Assembly: GCF_002001085.1 (NCBI RefSeq)
Contig: NZ_MUNU01000015.1
Coordinates: forward strand, 124,001 to 188,000
DNA: 64,000 bases
Source of the DNA: Rhodanobacter sp. B05
Lineage (GTDB): Bacteria > Pseudomonadota > Gammaproteobacteria > Xanthomonadales > Rhodanobacteraceae
Direction: 5' to 3'
Shown: positions 23,804 through 31,615 of the stretch, piece by piece
How the letters are laid out: each line of letters opens with the position of its first letter
Position numbering within the stretch: position 1 is the first letter of the stretch
The notes under the pieces: generated by a model
The model's input: only the letters and a program-made list of their open reading frames with translations
Database searches by the model: none
What the model was told of the DNA's origin: nothing
Translations under genes and position numbers: made by a program

Positions 23804-25228
23804 ATGGATACCAGCCGCCTGTCCCGTTTCGTCGGTGATTTGTGGGATGCCGAAATCGTGCCGCAACTGGTGGAATACATCCGTATTCCCAACAAGTCGC
23901 CGATGTTCGACAAGGACTGGGTGGCGCACGGTTACATGGATGCGGCGGTGAAGCTGATGGAAGGCTGGGCGCGCTCCAAGCTGAGCCAGCTGCCCGGCGC
24001 CACGCTGGAAGTGGTGCGGCTGGAAGGACGCACGCCGCTGATCTATATCGAGGTACCCGGGCAGGGCGACGACACCGTGATGCTGTACGGCCACCTGGAC
24101 AAGCAGCCGGAGATGACCGGCTGGGCCGACGGCTTCGGTCCGTGGACGCCGGTGCTCAAGGGCGACAAGCTGTACGGTCGCGGCGGGGCGGACGACGGCT
24201 ACGCGATCTTCGGCTCGCTGGCCGCGCTGCTGGCGCTGCACGAGCAGGGCATTCCGCACGCGCGCTGCGTGGTGATGATCGAGGCCTGCGAGGAATCGGG
24301 CAGCTACGACCTGCCGTTCTATGTCGATCACCTCGCGTCGCGCATCGGCAGCCCGTCGCTGGTGGTGTGCCTGGATTCCGGTTGCGGCAATTATGACCAG
24401 CTGTGGCTGACGACGTCGCTGCGTGGCATGACCGGCGGCAACCTCAGCGTGCAGGTGCTCGAAGAAGGCGTGCATTCGGGCGACGCGTCCGGGGTGGTGC
24501 CGTCGAGCTTCCGCATCCTGCGCGAGCTGCTGTCGCGACTGGAGGATCCGGTCACCGGCAAGATCAGGCCGAAGGAGCTGTATGTCGACATTCCCGCCGA
24601 GCGGATCGAGCAGGCGAAGGCATCGGCCGAAGTGCTGGGCACCGATATCTACAGCAAATTCCCCTGGGTCGACGGCATGCAGCCGGTCACCGATGACCTG
24701 GCCGAACTGGTGCTCAACCGCACCTGGCGCCCGCAACTGGCGGTCACCGGCATCGGCGGCATCCCGTCGCTGGACAACGCAGGCAACGTGCTGCGCCCGT
24801 TCACTGCGGTGAAGCTGAGCCTGCGCGTACCGCCCACGCTCAGCGGCGCCAAGGCCGGCAACTTCGTCAAGCAGTTGCTGGAGGCCGACCCGCCCTACGG
24901 CGCCAGGGTCAGCTTCACGCTGGAGAAGGATGGCAGCGGCTGGAACGCCCCGGCGCTGTCGCCGTGGCTGGCCGAGGCGGTCAGCGATGCCTCCGAACAC
25001 TACTTTGGTGCGCCGGCGACCTATATGGGCGAGGGCGGCAGCATTCCGTTCATGGGCATGCTGGGCGAAAAATTCCCGCAGGCGCAGTTCCTGATCACCG
25101 GCGTGCTGGGCCCGCATTCGAATGCGCACGGCCCCAATGAATTCCTGCACATCCCCACCGGCAAGAAGGTCAGCATGGTGGTGGCCGAAGTGGTCGCGCG
25201 ACATCACCGGCAGGGCAGCAAGGCCTGA
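23804..25228 (+). CDS. M20-family dipeptidase (carnosinase-like)
   Basis: This 474-residue protein is an M20 zinc dipeptidase. The metal-binding residues lie in MLYGHLDKQPE, GRGGADDGYA and IEACEESGSYD. The lid or dimer domain has a TGGNLSVQVLEEGVHSGD segment, and late metal ligands lie in GEGGSIPFMGML. It is of the size of carnosinase-type dipeptidases. There is no signal peptide, so it acts in the cytoplasm. The ATG at 23804 starts conserved sequence; one at 23771 is also in frame. The YggS gene follows after 16 bases and is probably cotranscribed. Confidence 0.9.
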   Translation: MDTSRLSRFVGDLWDAEIVPQLVEYIRIPNKSPMFDKDWVAHGYMDAAVKLMEGWARSKLSQLPGATLEVVRLEGRTPLIYIEVPGQGDDTVMLYGHLDKQPEMTGWADGFGPWTPVLKGDKLYGRGGADDGYAIFGSLAALLALHEQGIPHARCVVMIEACEESGSYDLPFYVDHLASRIGSPSLVVCLDSGCGNYDQLWLTTSLRGMTGGNLSVQVLEEGVHSGDASGVVPSSFRILRELLSRLEDPVTGKIRPKELYVDIPAERIEQAKASAEVLGTDIYSKFPWVDGMQPVTDDLAELVLNRTWRPQLAVTGIGGIPSLDNAGNVLRPFTAVKLSLRVPPTLSGAKAGNFVKQLLEADPPYGARVSFTLEKDGSGWNAPALSPWLAEAVSDASEHYFGAPATYMGEGGSIPFMGMLGEKFPQAQFLITGVLGPHSNAHGPNEFLHIPTGKKVSMVVAEVVARHHRQGSKA

Positions 25229-25244
25229 GGCCGGACGTCGGCGC

Positions 25245-25952
25245 ATGGACACCGATACCGGCTGGTTGGCCGACAACTGGGCGCAGATCCGCCGGCGCGT
25301 CGACGAGGCCTGTCGCGATGCGGGTCGCGATCCGGCCGAGGTGAGCATCCTGCCGGTCAGCAAAACCTTCGGCCCCGCGGTGATCCGCGCCGGGGTCGCG
25401 CTGGGCATGCGCCGTTTCGGCGAGAACAAGGTGCAGGAGATCCGCGACAAGTCGCCGTCACTGGCCGATTGCGGCATCGACTGGGTCATGATCGGCCACC
25501 TGCAGACCAACAAGGCGAAGGACATCGCGCAACTGGCCAGCGAGGTGCAGTCGCTGGATCGCATGGAACTGGCCGAGGCGCTGGATCGGCGGCTGCAGCA
25601 CGAGGGCCGTGCGATCGACGTGCTGGTGCAGGTGAAGACCTCGCCGGAGCCCGGCAAACATGGACTGCCGCCTGAACAGCTACCTGGTTTCCTGAAGGCG
25701 CTGCGTCGACACGACACCTTGCGCGTAGGTGGCCTGATGACTCTGGCGATCCAGTCCAGCGAACTGTCTGCGGTACGCGCCTGCTTCCGCCTGCTGCGCG
25801 AATTGCGTACGGAGGCTGTGGCACAAGGTCATGATCTGCCACGACTTTCGATGGGCATGAGCGGCGATTTTCCGCTTGCCATTGCCGAGGGCGCCAGCGA
25901 AGTGCGGATCGGCACGGCGATCTTCGGCAAGCGGCCCCAACGGGATTCATGA
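25245..25952 (+). CDS. YggS/PLPBP-family pyridoxal phosphate homeostasis protein
   Basis: This 235-residue protein is a YggS homologue. The PLP lysine is in ILPVSKTFGP (Lys40). The FGENKVQEI and WVMIGHLQTNKAKDI blocks, the GLMTLA segment and the SMGMSGDFPLAIAEGASEVRIGTAIFG ending are all diagnostic. YggS proteins buffer free PLP and affect amino acid and vitamin B6 balance rather than catalysing a defined reaction. It is placed 16 bases after the M20 dipeptidase gene. Confidence 0.93.
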   Translation: MDTDTGWLADNWAQIRRRVDEACRDAGRDPAEVSILPVSKTFGPAVIRAGVALGMRRFGENKVQEIRDKSPSLADCGIDWVMIGHLQTNKAKDIAQLASEVQSLDRMELAEALDRRLQHEGRAIDVLVQVKTSPEPGKHGLPPEQLPGFLKALRRHDTLRVGGLMTLAIQSSELSAVRACFRLLRELRTEAVAQGHDLPRLSMGMSGDFPLAIAEGASEVRIGTAIFGKRPQRDS

Positions 25953-26163
25953 ATACGGACCGGAGCTGTCAGTCCCGGCGTAAATCGCTATGGATCAATG
26001 ACTTGTACGGAATGTGTCCGGCGTCCCGGTTTTCTGAAACGACGGGGTTCAGTTAACCTCGATCCAACAACTGGGCGATCCCCATTTGCTAACTTCACCG
26101 CTTCGTCACGTCGTCAGCGTCTGCAGGCGGCCAACCCTGTGAATATCTGGGGATTTTCCCTGC

Positions 26164-26886
26164 ATGCCCATCAAGCGATTGACCGTGTTCGCCGTGCTCG
26201 CCTCGGTGTTTCTCCTTTCCGGTTCCCTCCACGCCACTGACGCGCCGACGGCCATCCAGCCAGTCATCAGCGCATCCGTCGCCGCCAGCGTAGCCTCGCC
26301 GCTGCTGCACCCGCTGCCGGCGTTCAATCCGGCATCGGGCCTGGGCCAGTCGGTGCTTCCCGACAACGTGCAGACGCTTCTTGCCGGCATGGCGGCGTCC
26401 GATTCGACGGCTGCTGCGGGGATCGATGTTCAGGCCGACGGCGACCAGCCCACGGCGGCCAGCATTGCCAAACAGAACATCACCGATCTGCGCAAGGCCC
26501 TGCTGGCTGCGGCCATGAGCCTGCGCGACATCCGCTATGTGCGTGGTGGCCACAACCCTGCCACCGGTTTCGATTGCAGCGGTTTTGTCCGCTATGTGTT
26601 CGCCCATGCCATCGGCCTGCAACTGCCGAGCAACTCGGCCGCGCAATTCATGGCCGGGATCAAGGTCAAGCGGGCGGACATGAAACCGGGCGACCTGGTG
26701 TTCTTCCATACCCGCGGCCGCCACCATATCTCGCACGTGGGCATCTACATCTCGAATGGGCGCTTCATCCATTCGCCGAACACCGGCAAGTCGGTGGAGA
26801 TTTCCAGCCTGGACGATGGCTACTGGGCCAAGCGTTTCGCCGGCGCCAAGCGTCCGCAAGCGATGGAGCTGGCCAGCAAGGGTTGA
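26164..26886 (+). CDS. Secreted NlpC/P60 peptidoglycan endopeptidase
   Basis: This 240-residue protein has a signal peptide (VFAVLASVFLLSGSLHA) and a low-complexity linker. Its C-terminal NlpC/P60 domain starts near residue 105. It has the catalytic cysteine in GFDCSGFVRYVF, the histidine in HISHVGIYI, and FIHSPNTGKSVEIS with the third polar residue. Such enzymes cleave the gamma-D-Glu-diaminopimelate bond in cell-wall stem peptides. It stands alone between YggS and the rhomboid gene, with its own terminator. Confidence 0.9.
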   Translation: MPIKRLTVFAVLASVFLLSGSLHATDAPTAIQPVISASVAASVASPLLHPLPAFNPASGLGQSVLPDNVQTLLAGMAASDSTAAAGIDVQADGDQPTAASIAKQNITDLRKALLAAAMSLRDIRYVRGGHNPATGFDCSGFVRYVFAHAIGLQLPSNSAAQFMAGIKVKRADMKPGDLVFFHTRGRHHISHVGIYISNGRFIHSPNTGKSVEISSLDDGYWAKRFAGAKRPQAMELASKG

Positions 26887-26910
26887 TGTCGATTCCTGCG
26901 ATCCGGCAAG

Positions 26911-26933
26911 AAGCCGCCTTCGGGCGGCTTTTT
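26911..26933 (+). terminator. Intrinsic terminator after the NlpC/P60 gene
   Basis: AAGCCGCC, a TTCG tetraloop and GGCGGCTT form a perfect eight-base stem, followed by a T run. It starts 25 bases after the NlpC/P60 stop on the same strand. Confidence 0.85.
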
Positions 26934-27093
26934 CATGTTGCCCCAGCGCCTGCCAGTCGAGTCATGCCGACCGGTGATGAACGATTCCCCGCAGGCCGGG
27001 TCAACGCAGGGTGCCGGCCGCCGCTGCCTCGGCTGCTGCATGGTTTCGCGGGGCCGTCGCCGTTACGCTTGTCCGACCACAGGGAAACCACCG

Positions 27094-27741
27094 ATGTCTT
27101 TTGATCTGCCTCCCGTCACGCGCAACCTGCTGATCGCCAATGTGGTGGTGTTCCTGCTGCAGCAGTTCTTCGGCAACATGCTGCTGCAATATTTCGCGTT
27201 GTGGCCGTGGGGGGCGGACCAGATTTTCCAGACCGCGAACGGCCTGGCGTCGATCGGCTTCCGACCGTGGCAGGTGGTGACCTATGCGTTCATGCATGGT
27301 GGCTACATGCATATCGCGCTCAACATGTTCGCCCTGTTCATGTTTGGCGGGGCCATCGAACGCACGTTCGGTGCGCGCAACTTCCTCATCTACTACTTCG
27401 TCTGCGCGATCGTCGCGGCGCTGGCACAACTCGTCGTGGTGCACTGGTTCACCCATGGCTTCTATCCCACGTTGGGCGCTTCGGGAGCCATCTTCGGCCT
27501 GCTGCTCGCGTTCGGCATGCTGTACCCGCACGAAAAAATCCTGTTCTATTTTGTGCTGCCAATGCCGGCATGGTTGTTCGTCACCGGCTACGCGGCGCTC
27601 GAACTGTACATGGGCGTCACCGGCACCCAGGCCGGCGTGGCGCATTTCGCCCATCTTGGCGGAATGGTCGGCGGCATCGTGCTGATCCAGTACTGGCGCG
27701 GCAAGCTGCCGATCAAGCCGAAGCGGCGCCTGATGCGCTGA
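27094..27741 (+). CDS. Rhomboid-family intramembrane serine protease
   Basis: This 215-residue membrane protein has six hydrophobic segments and the rhomboid catalytic pair. The serine is in TLGASGAIFGLL near residue 130 and the histidine in HFAHLGGMVGGI near residue 187. The HGGYMHIALNMFALFMFGG block matches the conserved HxxxxHxxxN region. Rhomboids cut membrane proteins within or near their helices. The ATG at 27094 follows AGGGAAA. Just downstream lies an inverted REP pair. Confidence 0.92.
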   Translation: MSFDLPPVTRNLLIANVVVFLLQQFFGNMLLQYFALWPWGADQIFQTANGLASIGFRPWQVVTYAFMHGGYMHIALNMFALFMFGGAIERTFGARNFLIYYFVCAIVAALAQLVVVHWFTHGFYPTLGASGAIFGLLLAFGMLYPHEKILFYFVLPMPAWLFVTGYAALELYMGVTGTQAGVAHFAHLGGMVGGIVLIQYWRGKLPIKPKRRLMR

Positions 27742-27750
27742 AGTTTTCCC

Positions 27751-27834
27751 GTAGGAGCCCGCTTGCGGGCGATGATCTTCTCACTGGAATCGGGAATCGC
27801 AAGAGCACAGCATCGCCCGCAAGCGGGCTCCTAC
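27751..27834. repeat. Inverted REP-like pair
   Basis: A 24-base element at 27751-27774 (beginning GTAGGAGCCCGCTTGCGGGC) is repeated as a perfect reverse complement at 27811-27834, with 36 bases between. Each arm itself contains the GCCCGC-TT-GCGGGC hairpin. This is the form of paired REP elements common in Pseudomonas and Xanthomonadales genomes. It sits between two converging genes (rhomboid and rapA) and probably terminates both transcripts. Confidence 0.88.
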
Positions 27835-27862
27835 GGCAAAGTGGTCGCGACGGTGATTCGGA

Positions 27863-30709
27863 TCAGCGCAGTGCCAGGAAATCCGCGCTGACCACGAAGC
27901 GCACGGCATCCAGACGCAGTCGCGAGGATGGCAAGGCGGTGAGCAAGGCCGTGCGTTCGTCGCTGACGGCGGCGATTTCCGCATCGCTGATCGATGGGTT
28001 CACCGCGCGCAGCGCCAGCAGGCGCGAGAGTTCGGCATCCAGCGTATCGGTGGCCAGGGTCAGCGCGTCAGCGATGCTGGCCTGGCTGCGCGCGCCGGCC
28101 AGCGCTTCCGCGCGGGCCAGCATCGGCGGCACCAGCTTGCCGAGGAACTTGCGGTAGCGCGTCACCTCGATGTTGCGGTCGCCGGCCTTGCGCAGCGCGG
28201 TGTCGCTGGGCACGAAATCGGCGCGTTCGGCCAGTTTGGTGTCGACGTTGACCACGATCGGCAGCGGCGGCAGGAAACGTTCGGCGTCGAGGCGGCGATC
28301 GGCCACGCATTCAAGCAGGTACACCGCCTGCAGCAGGGCGCTGCGCGGCGGCAGCATGTCGTCGACCATGAATGCCGCGTTGCCCTGTTCACCGGACAGG
28401 GCAAGATCCAGCGCGCCGGCGACCAGTGGATGATCGAGCCGCAGCAACGGCAGGTCCTCGCGCGCCAGCGCCACTTCGCGGGAGAACGTCACCGACTGCG
28501 GGCCCTCGGCGAAGCCGGGCAGGGCATCGGTGGAAAGGTACTGCGGGTCCAGCAGCAGCACCTGACCGCCGAGTTCCTCGGGGTGGACGCCGAACGTTTC
28601 GAGCAGGCGCTGGGTGAAGGCATCGCGGGCGGGATCGTGGTCTTCGCGGGCGAACGCCTGTTGCAGTTCGTCGGCGTGCAGGTCGCGACTGGCCGCGAGC
28701 TCCAGCAGATGGTCGCGGCCGCCGCGGATCAGTTCGGCCATCTGTTCGTGGCTGGCACGGGTTTCGGCCAGCAGCACCTCGAGCTCCTGGTCGCGATTGT
28801 CGTCGCCGCGGGCATGTTCATCGGCAAGCCGGGTCAGCGGTTCGCCGAAGCGACGCAGCAGTTCGCGACCATCTGCCGGGCTGGAGCGGAACGCATCGAC
28901 GCCTTCGTCGTACCAGCGCGCCAGCACATGCTGGGCGCTGTCCGCCACGGCGAGGATGTGGATGCTGATGGCGTGCTTCTGGCCGATGCGGTCAAGCCGG
29001 CCAATGCGCTGTTCCAGAAGATCCGGATCCAGCGGCAGGTCCCACAGGACCAGCCGGTGGGCGAACTGGAAGTTGCGACCTTCCGAACCGATTTCCGAAC
29101 ACAGCAGCAGGCGCGCGCCGTCGGGCTGGGCAAAATACGCGGCATTGCGGTCGCGCTGCACGATGCCCAGACCTTCGTGGAAGCGCGCCAGGCCGATGCC
29201 GCTCCGCGTGCGCAGCACCTCTTCGAGGGCCTGCACCTTGGCCTGGCTGCGGCAGATCAGCAGGAACTTGTCCTGCGGATGCGCGTCGAGCAGGTCGACC
29301 AGGGCATCCACGCGCGGGTCGGTGGCGTAGTCCACCTCGATCAGGGCCGGCGGTTGCTGGATGTCGGCGTGGAATTCGGCCAGCAGGGACTGACGGGTGC
29401 TTTCCTCCAGACCGTCGGCATTGATCATGTGCCAGACGGGCAGGCGCTTCGGAAAGCCGCCCACGCCGGCGCGGTTGTTGCGGAACATCGCGCGGCCGGT
29501 GCCGTGTCGGTCGATCAACGCGGCGAGCAGTTCGCGCGCGTTCACCGGTTTGGTCGAGTCGGCCAGCTGCGCGGTCAGCGCCGCGTCGCCGTGGAAGGCG
29601 TCGGCGAGGGTGGCACGCTGCAGGTCGTCCAGCGCCTCGCCGTCGAGCAGGCGGTCGGCGATTTTCGACAGCGTCTGGTAGGTCTCGGCTTCGGCAAGAT
29701 AGCCGTCCAGATCGCGGTAGCGCTGCGGGTCGAGCAGCCGCAGGCGGGCGAAGTGGCCGCTGCGGCCGAGTTGCTCCGGCGTGGCGGTGAGCAGGATCAC
29801 GCCGGGGATCGCCAGCGCCAGCTGTTCGACCATGCGATAGCGCGGGCTGGCTTCCTCCGGCGACCAGGCCAAGTGATGAGCCTCGTCGACCACCAGCAGA
29901 TCCCACGGAGCGTCGAGCAATTGCTGGGCGTTTTTTGGCGAGGTTTCCAGGAAGCCGAAATCGGCGATCACCAGTTGCTCATCCTCGAACGGGTTGCTGG
30001 CGAATCCGTTGCTGGCCTGTTCCAGCGCCTCGCAGCGCTCCGCGTCGTAGATCGAGAAGCTGAGGTTGAAGCGGCGCAGCAACTCGACGAACCACTGATA
30101 GACCAGGGTATCGGGCAGCAGCAACAGCACCCGCGAAGTGCGGCCGGTGGCGAGCTGGCGCGCGATGATCATGCCGGCCTCGATGGTCTTGCCCAGGCCG
30201 ACCTCGTCCGCCAGCAGTACCCGCGGCGGTCGCCGCGCGGAGGCGATGCCAGCTACGCGCAGCTGGTGCGGCACCAGCCCGATCCGTGCGGCCGCCAAAC
30301 CCCACATCGGCGACCGGCGCGCCTCGGCGCGGCGCTTGAGTCCTTCCAGGCGCAATTCGAAATGTGCCACGGCATCGGTGCGGCCACCGATCAGGCGGTC
30401 GTCGGCCTGGCTCACGCTTTGCTCGTCGTCGAGCTGGCCTTCCTCCAGTTCACGCCCTTCGCCGCGGTAGATCAGCAGTTCGTTGCGGATCTCCACGCGC
30501 TCGACCAGGAACGCGATGCCCTTGCCGGCGACACGCTGGCCGGAGCGGAACTCCGCGCGCAGCAGCGGCGCCGAATCGATCGCATACGGCCGCAGCACGC
30601 CGGCCTTGGCGAACAGCACCTGCACCCCGCGCCCTTCGACGCGCAGCACGGTGCCGAGGCCAAGCTCGGGTTCGGCAGAGGAGATCCAGCGTTGACCGGG
30701 AACGAACAT
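27863..30709 (-). CDS. rapA: RNA polymerase-associated ATPase RapA (HepA)
   Basis: This protein of about 948 residues is RapA, a SWI2/SNF2 ATPase that recycles stalled RNA polymerase. The N-terminal FVPGQRWISSAEPELGLGTV tudor-like region is followed by the helicase core. Motif I is LADEVGLGKTIEAGM near residue 170 and motif II is LLVVDEAHHL near residue 275. Motifs V-VI lie in CSEIGSEGRNFQFAHRLVLWDLP and RIGRLDRIGQKH. A RapA C-terminal domain follows. E. coli RapA has 968 residues. The ATG at 30709 begins family sequence; one at 30739 is in frame. It is single in the window and not linked to neighbours. Confidence 0.95.
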   Translation of the reverse strand: MFVPGQRWISSAEPELGLGTVLRVEGRGVQVLFAKAGVLRPYAIDSAPLLRAEFRSGQRVAGKGIAFLVERVEIRNELLIYRGEGRELEEGQLDDEQSVSQADDRLIGGRTDAVAHFELRLEGLKRRAEARRSPMWGLAAARIGLVPHQLRVAGIASARRPPRVLLADEVGLGKTIEAGMIIARQLATGRTSRVLLLLPDTLVYQWFVELLRRFNLSFSIYDAERCEALEQASNGFASNPFEDEQLVIADFGFLETSPKNAQQLLDAPWDLLVVDEAHHLAWSPEEASPRYRMVEQLALAIPGVILLTATPEQLGRSGHFARLRLLDPQRYRDLDGYLAEAETYQTLSKIADRLLDGEALDDLQRATLADAFHGDAALTAQLADSTKPVNARELLAALIDRHGTGRAMFRNNRAGVGGFPKRLPVWHMINADGLEESTRQSLLAEFHADIQQPPALIEVDYATDPRVDALVDLLDAHPQDKFLLICRSQAKVQALEEVLRTRSGIGLARFHEGLGIVQRDRNAAYFAQPDGARLLLCSEIGSEGRNFQFAHRLVLWDLPLDPDLLEQRIGRLDRIGQKHAISIHILAVADSAQHVLARWYDEGVDAFRSSPADGRELLRRFGEPLTRLADEHARGDDNRDQELEVLLAETRASHEQMAELIRGGRDHLLELAASRDLHADELQQAFAREDHDPARDAFTQRLLETFGVHPEELGGQVLLLDPQYLSTDALPGFAEGPQSVTFSREVALAREDLPLLRLDHPLVAGALDLALSGEQGNAAFMVDDMLPPRSALLQAVYLLECVADRRLDAERFLPPLPIVVNVDTKLAERADFVPSDTALRKAGDRNIEVTRYRKFLGKLVPPMLARAEALAGARSQASIADALTLATDTLDAELSRLLALRAVNPSISDAEIAAVSDERTALLTALPSSRLRLDAVRFVVSADFLALR

Positions 30710-30789
30710 TGCACAGCCATCGGCGTCGGGGGTCGACAATTATCCGCCGTGCGTGGCGCCGAGGGAACCATTGTCCGGTGTTCGATGCC

Positions 30790-31470
30790 TCAGGTTTCGG
30801 CCCACTGCCGCAGCAGGTTGTGGTAGACGCCGGTCAGCTGCAGCAGCGCCGCGGCATCGGCACCGGAGCGGGTGAGACTCTGGATCGAGGTGTCCAGTTC
30901 GAACAGCAGGCGGCGCCGGCCATCGTCGCGGACCAGGCTTTGCACCCAGAAGAACGAGGCCAGCCGCGCACCGCGGGTCACCGGGGCGACCCGGTGCAGG
31001 CTGCTGGACGGATACACGACCAGGTCGCCGGCGGGCAACTTCACCTCGTGCTCGCCGTAGGTGTCGCTGACGATCAATTCGCCGCCGTCATAATCGTCCG
31101 GCTGATTGAGGAACAGCGTGCAGGCGATGTCGCTGCGCAACTGGCCGCCCTCGTCAGGCAAGGCCATCACCGCGCCGTCGACGTGGAAGCCGTACTGGCC
31201 GCCGTCCGCGTAGCGGTTGAAGCGTGGCGGCAGCATGCGCAAGGGCAGCGTCGCCGCGTGGTAGAGCGCATGCCGGGCCAGCGCGGCCTGCACCTGCTGG
31301 CCCAGTTGCCGTCGCAGCGGCGAGCCATCGGGCAGTTGCTGGTTGTGCTTCACGCGCGCGCCCTGCGCACCCACCGTTTCGCGGCCGTCGGTCCAGTCCG
31401 TCGCCTCGAGCGCGGCGCGCATCGACGCGACTTGCTCGGCACTGAGAATGTCGGGAATGTGCAGCAGCAT
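30790..31470 (-). CDS. piuC: Fe(II)/2-oxoglutarate-dependent hydroxylase, PiuC/PKHD type
   Basis: This 226-residue protein is a PKHD-type hydroxylase. The iron ligands are His96 and Asp98 in YGFHVDGA and His159 in [10 protein letters not shown]. The 2-oxoglutarate arginine is Arg169 in [10 protein letters not shown]. The N-terminal [10 protein letters not shown] and [14 protein letters not shown] blocks are typical of PiuC. PiuC genes often neighbour PiuA/Fiu-type TonB receptors and are iron-regulated. Here such a receptor gene lies upstream on the same strand, separated by a hairpin-rich repeat. Confidence 0.92.
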   Translation of the reverse strand: MLLHIPDILSAEQVASMRAALEATDWTDGRETVGAQGARVKHNQQLPDGSPLRRQLGQQVQAALARHALYHAATLPLRMLPPRFNRYADGGQYGFHVDGAVMALPDEGGQLRSDIACTLFLNQPDDYDGGELIVSDTYGEHEVKLPAGDLVVYPSSSLHRVAPVTRGARLASFFWVQSLVRDDGRRRLLFELDTSIQSLTRSGADAAALLQLTGVYHNLLRQWAET

Positions 31471-31486
31471 GGATGGCTTCCTTTTC

Positions 31487-31600
31487 CCTTCTCCCAACGG
31501 GAGAAGGTGGCCCGCAGGGACGGATGAGGGTTCGGCCGGAGCGGCGCATCCTGCTTCGTACCGAACCCTCATTCCCACCCTTCTCCCAAGGGGAGAAGGG
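31487..31600. repeat. Composite inverted repeat between piuC and the siderophore receptor
   Basis: Two short hairpins built on CCTTCTCCC-aac-GGGAGAAGG (31487-31507) and a ten-base-stem version (31578-31600) flank an outer inverted repeat, TGAGGGTTCGG (31525-31535) and CCGAACCCTCA (31561-31571). The arrangement resembles interspersed palindromic elements found in many copies in Xanthomonadales. Positioned between two minus-strand genes, it could set relative expression by terminating or stabilising the receptor mRNA. Confidence 0.7.
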
Positions 31601-31615
31601 CTCTAAAGCATAACG

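Noticed and set aside
21966-23951. 661-codon plus-strand open frame across the GNAT, SET and ComEA genes
   Set aside because: Three minus-strand genes with clear domains cover it; its translation is composition-driven.
23645-25717. 690-codon minus-strand open frame opposite the M20 dipeptidase and YggS genes
   Set aside because: It spans two well-supported plus-strand genes and has no family features.
28430-30826. 798-codon plus-strand open frame opposite rapA
   Set aside because: No recognisable domain; RapA on the other strand is full-length with all motifs, so this is a high-GC shadow.
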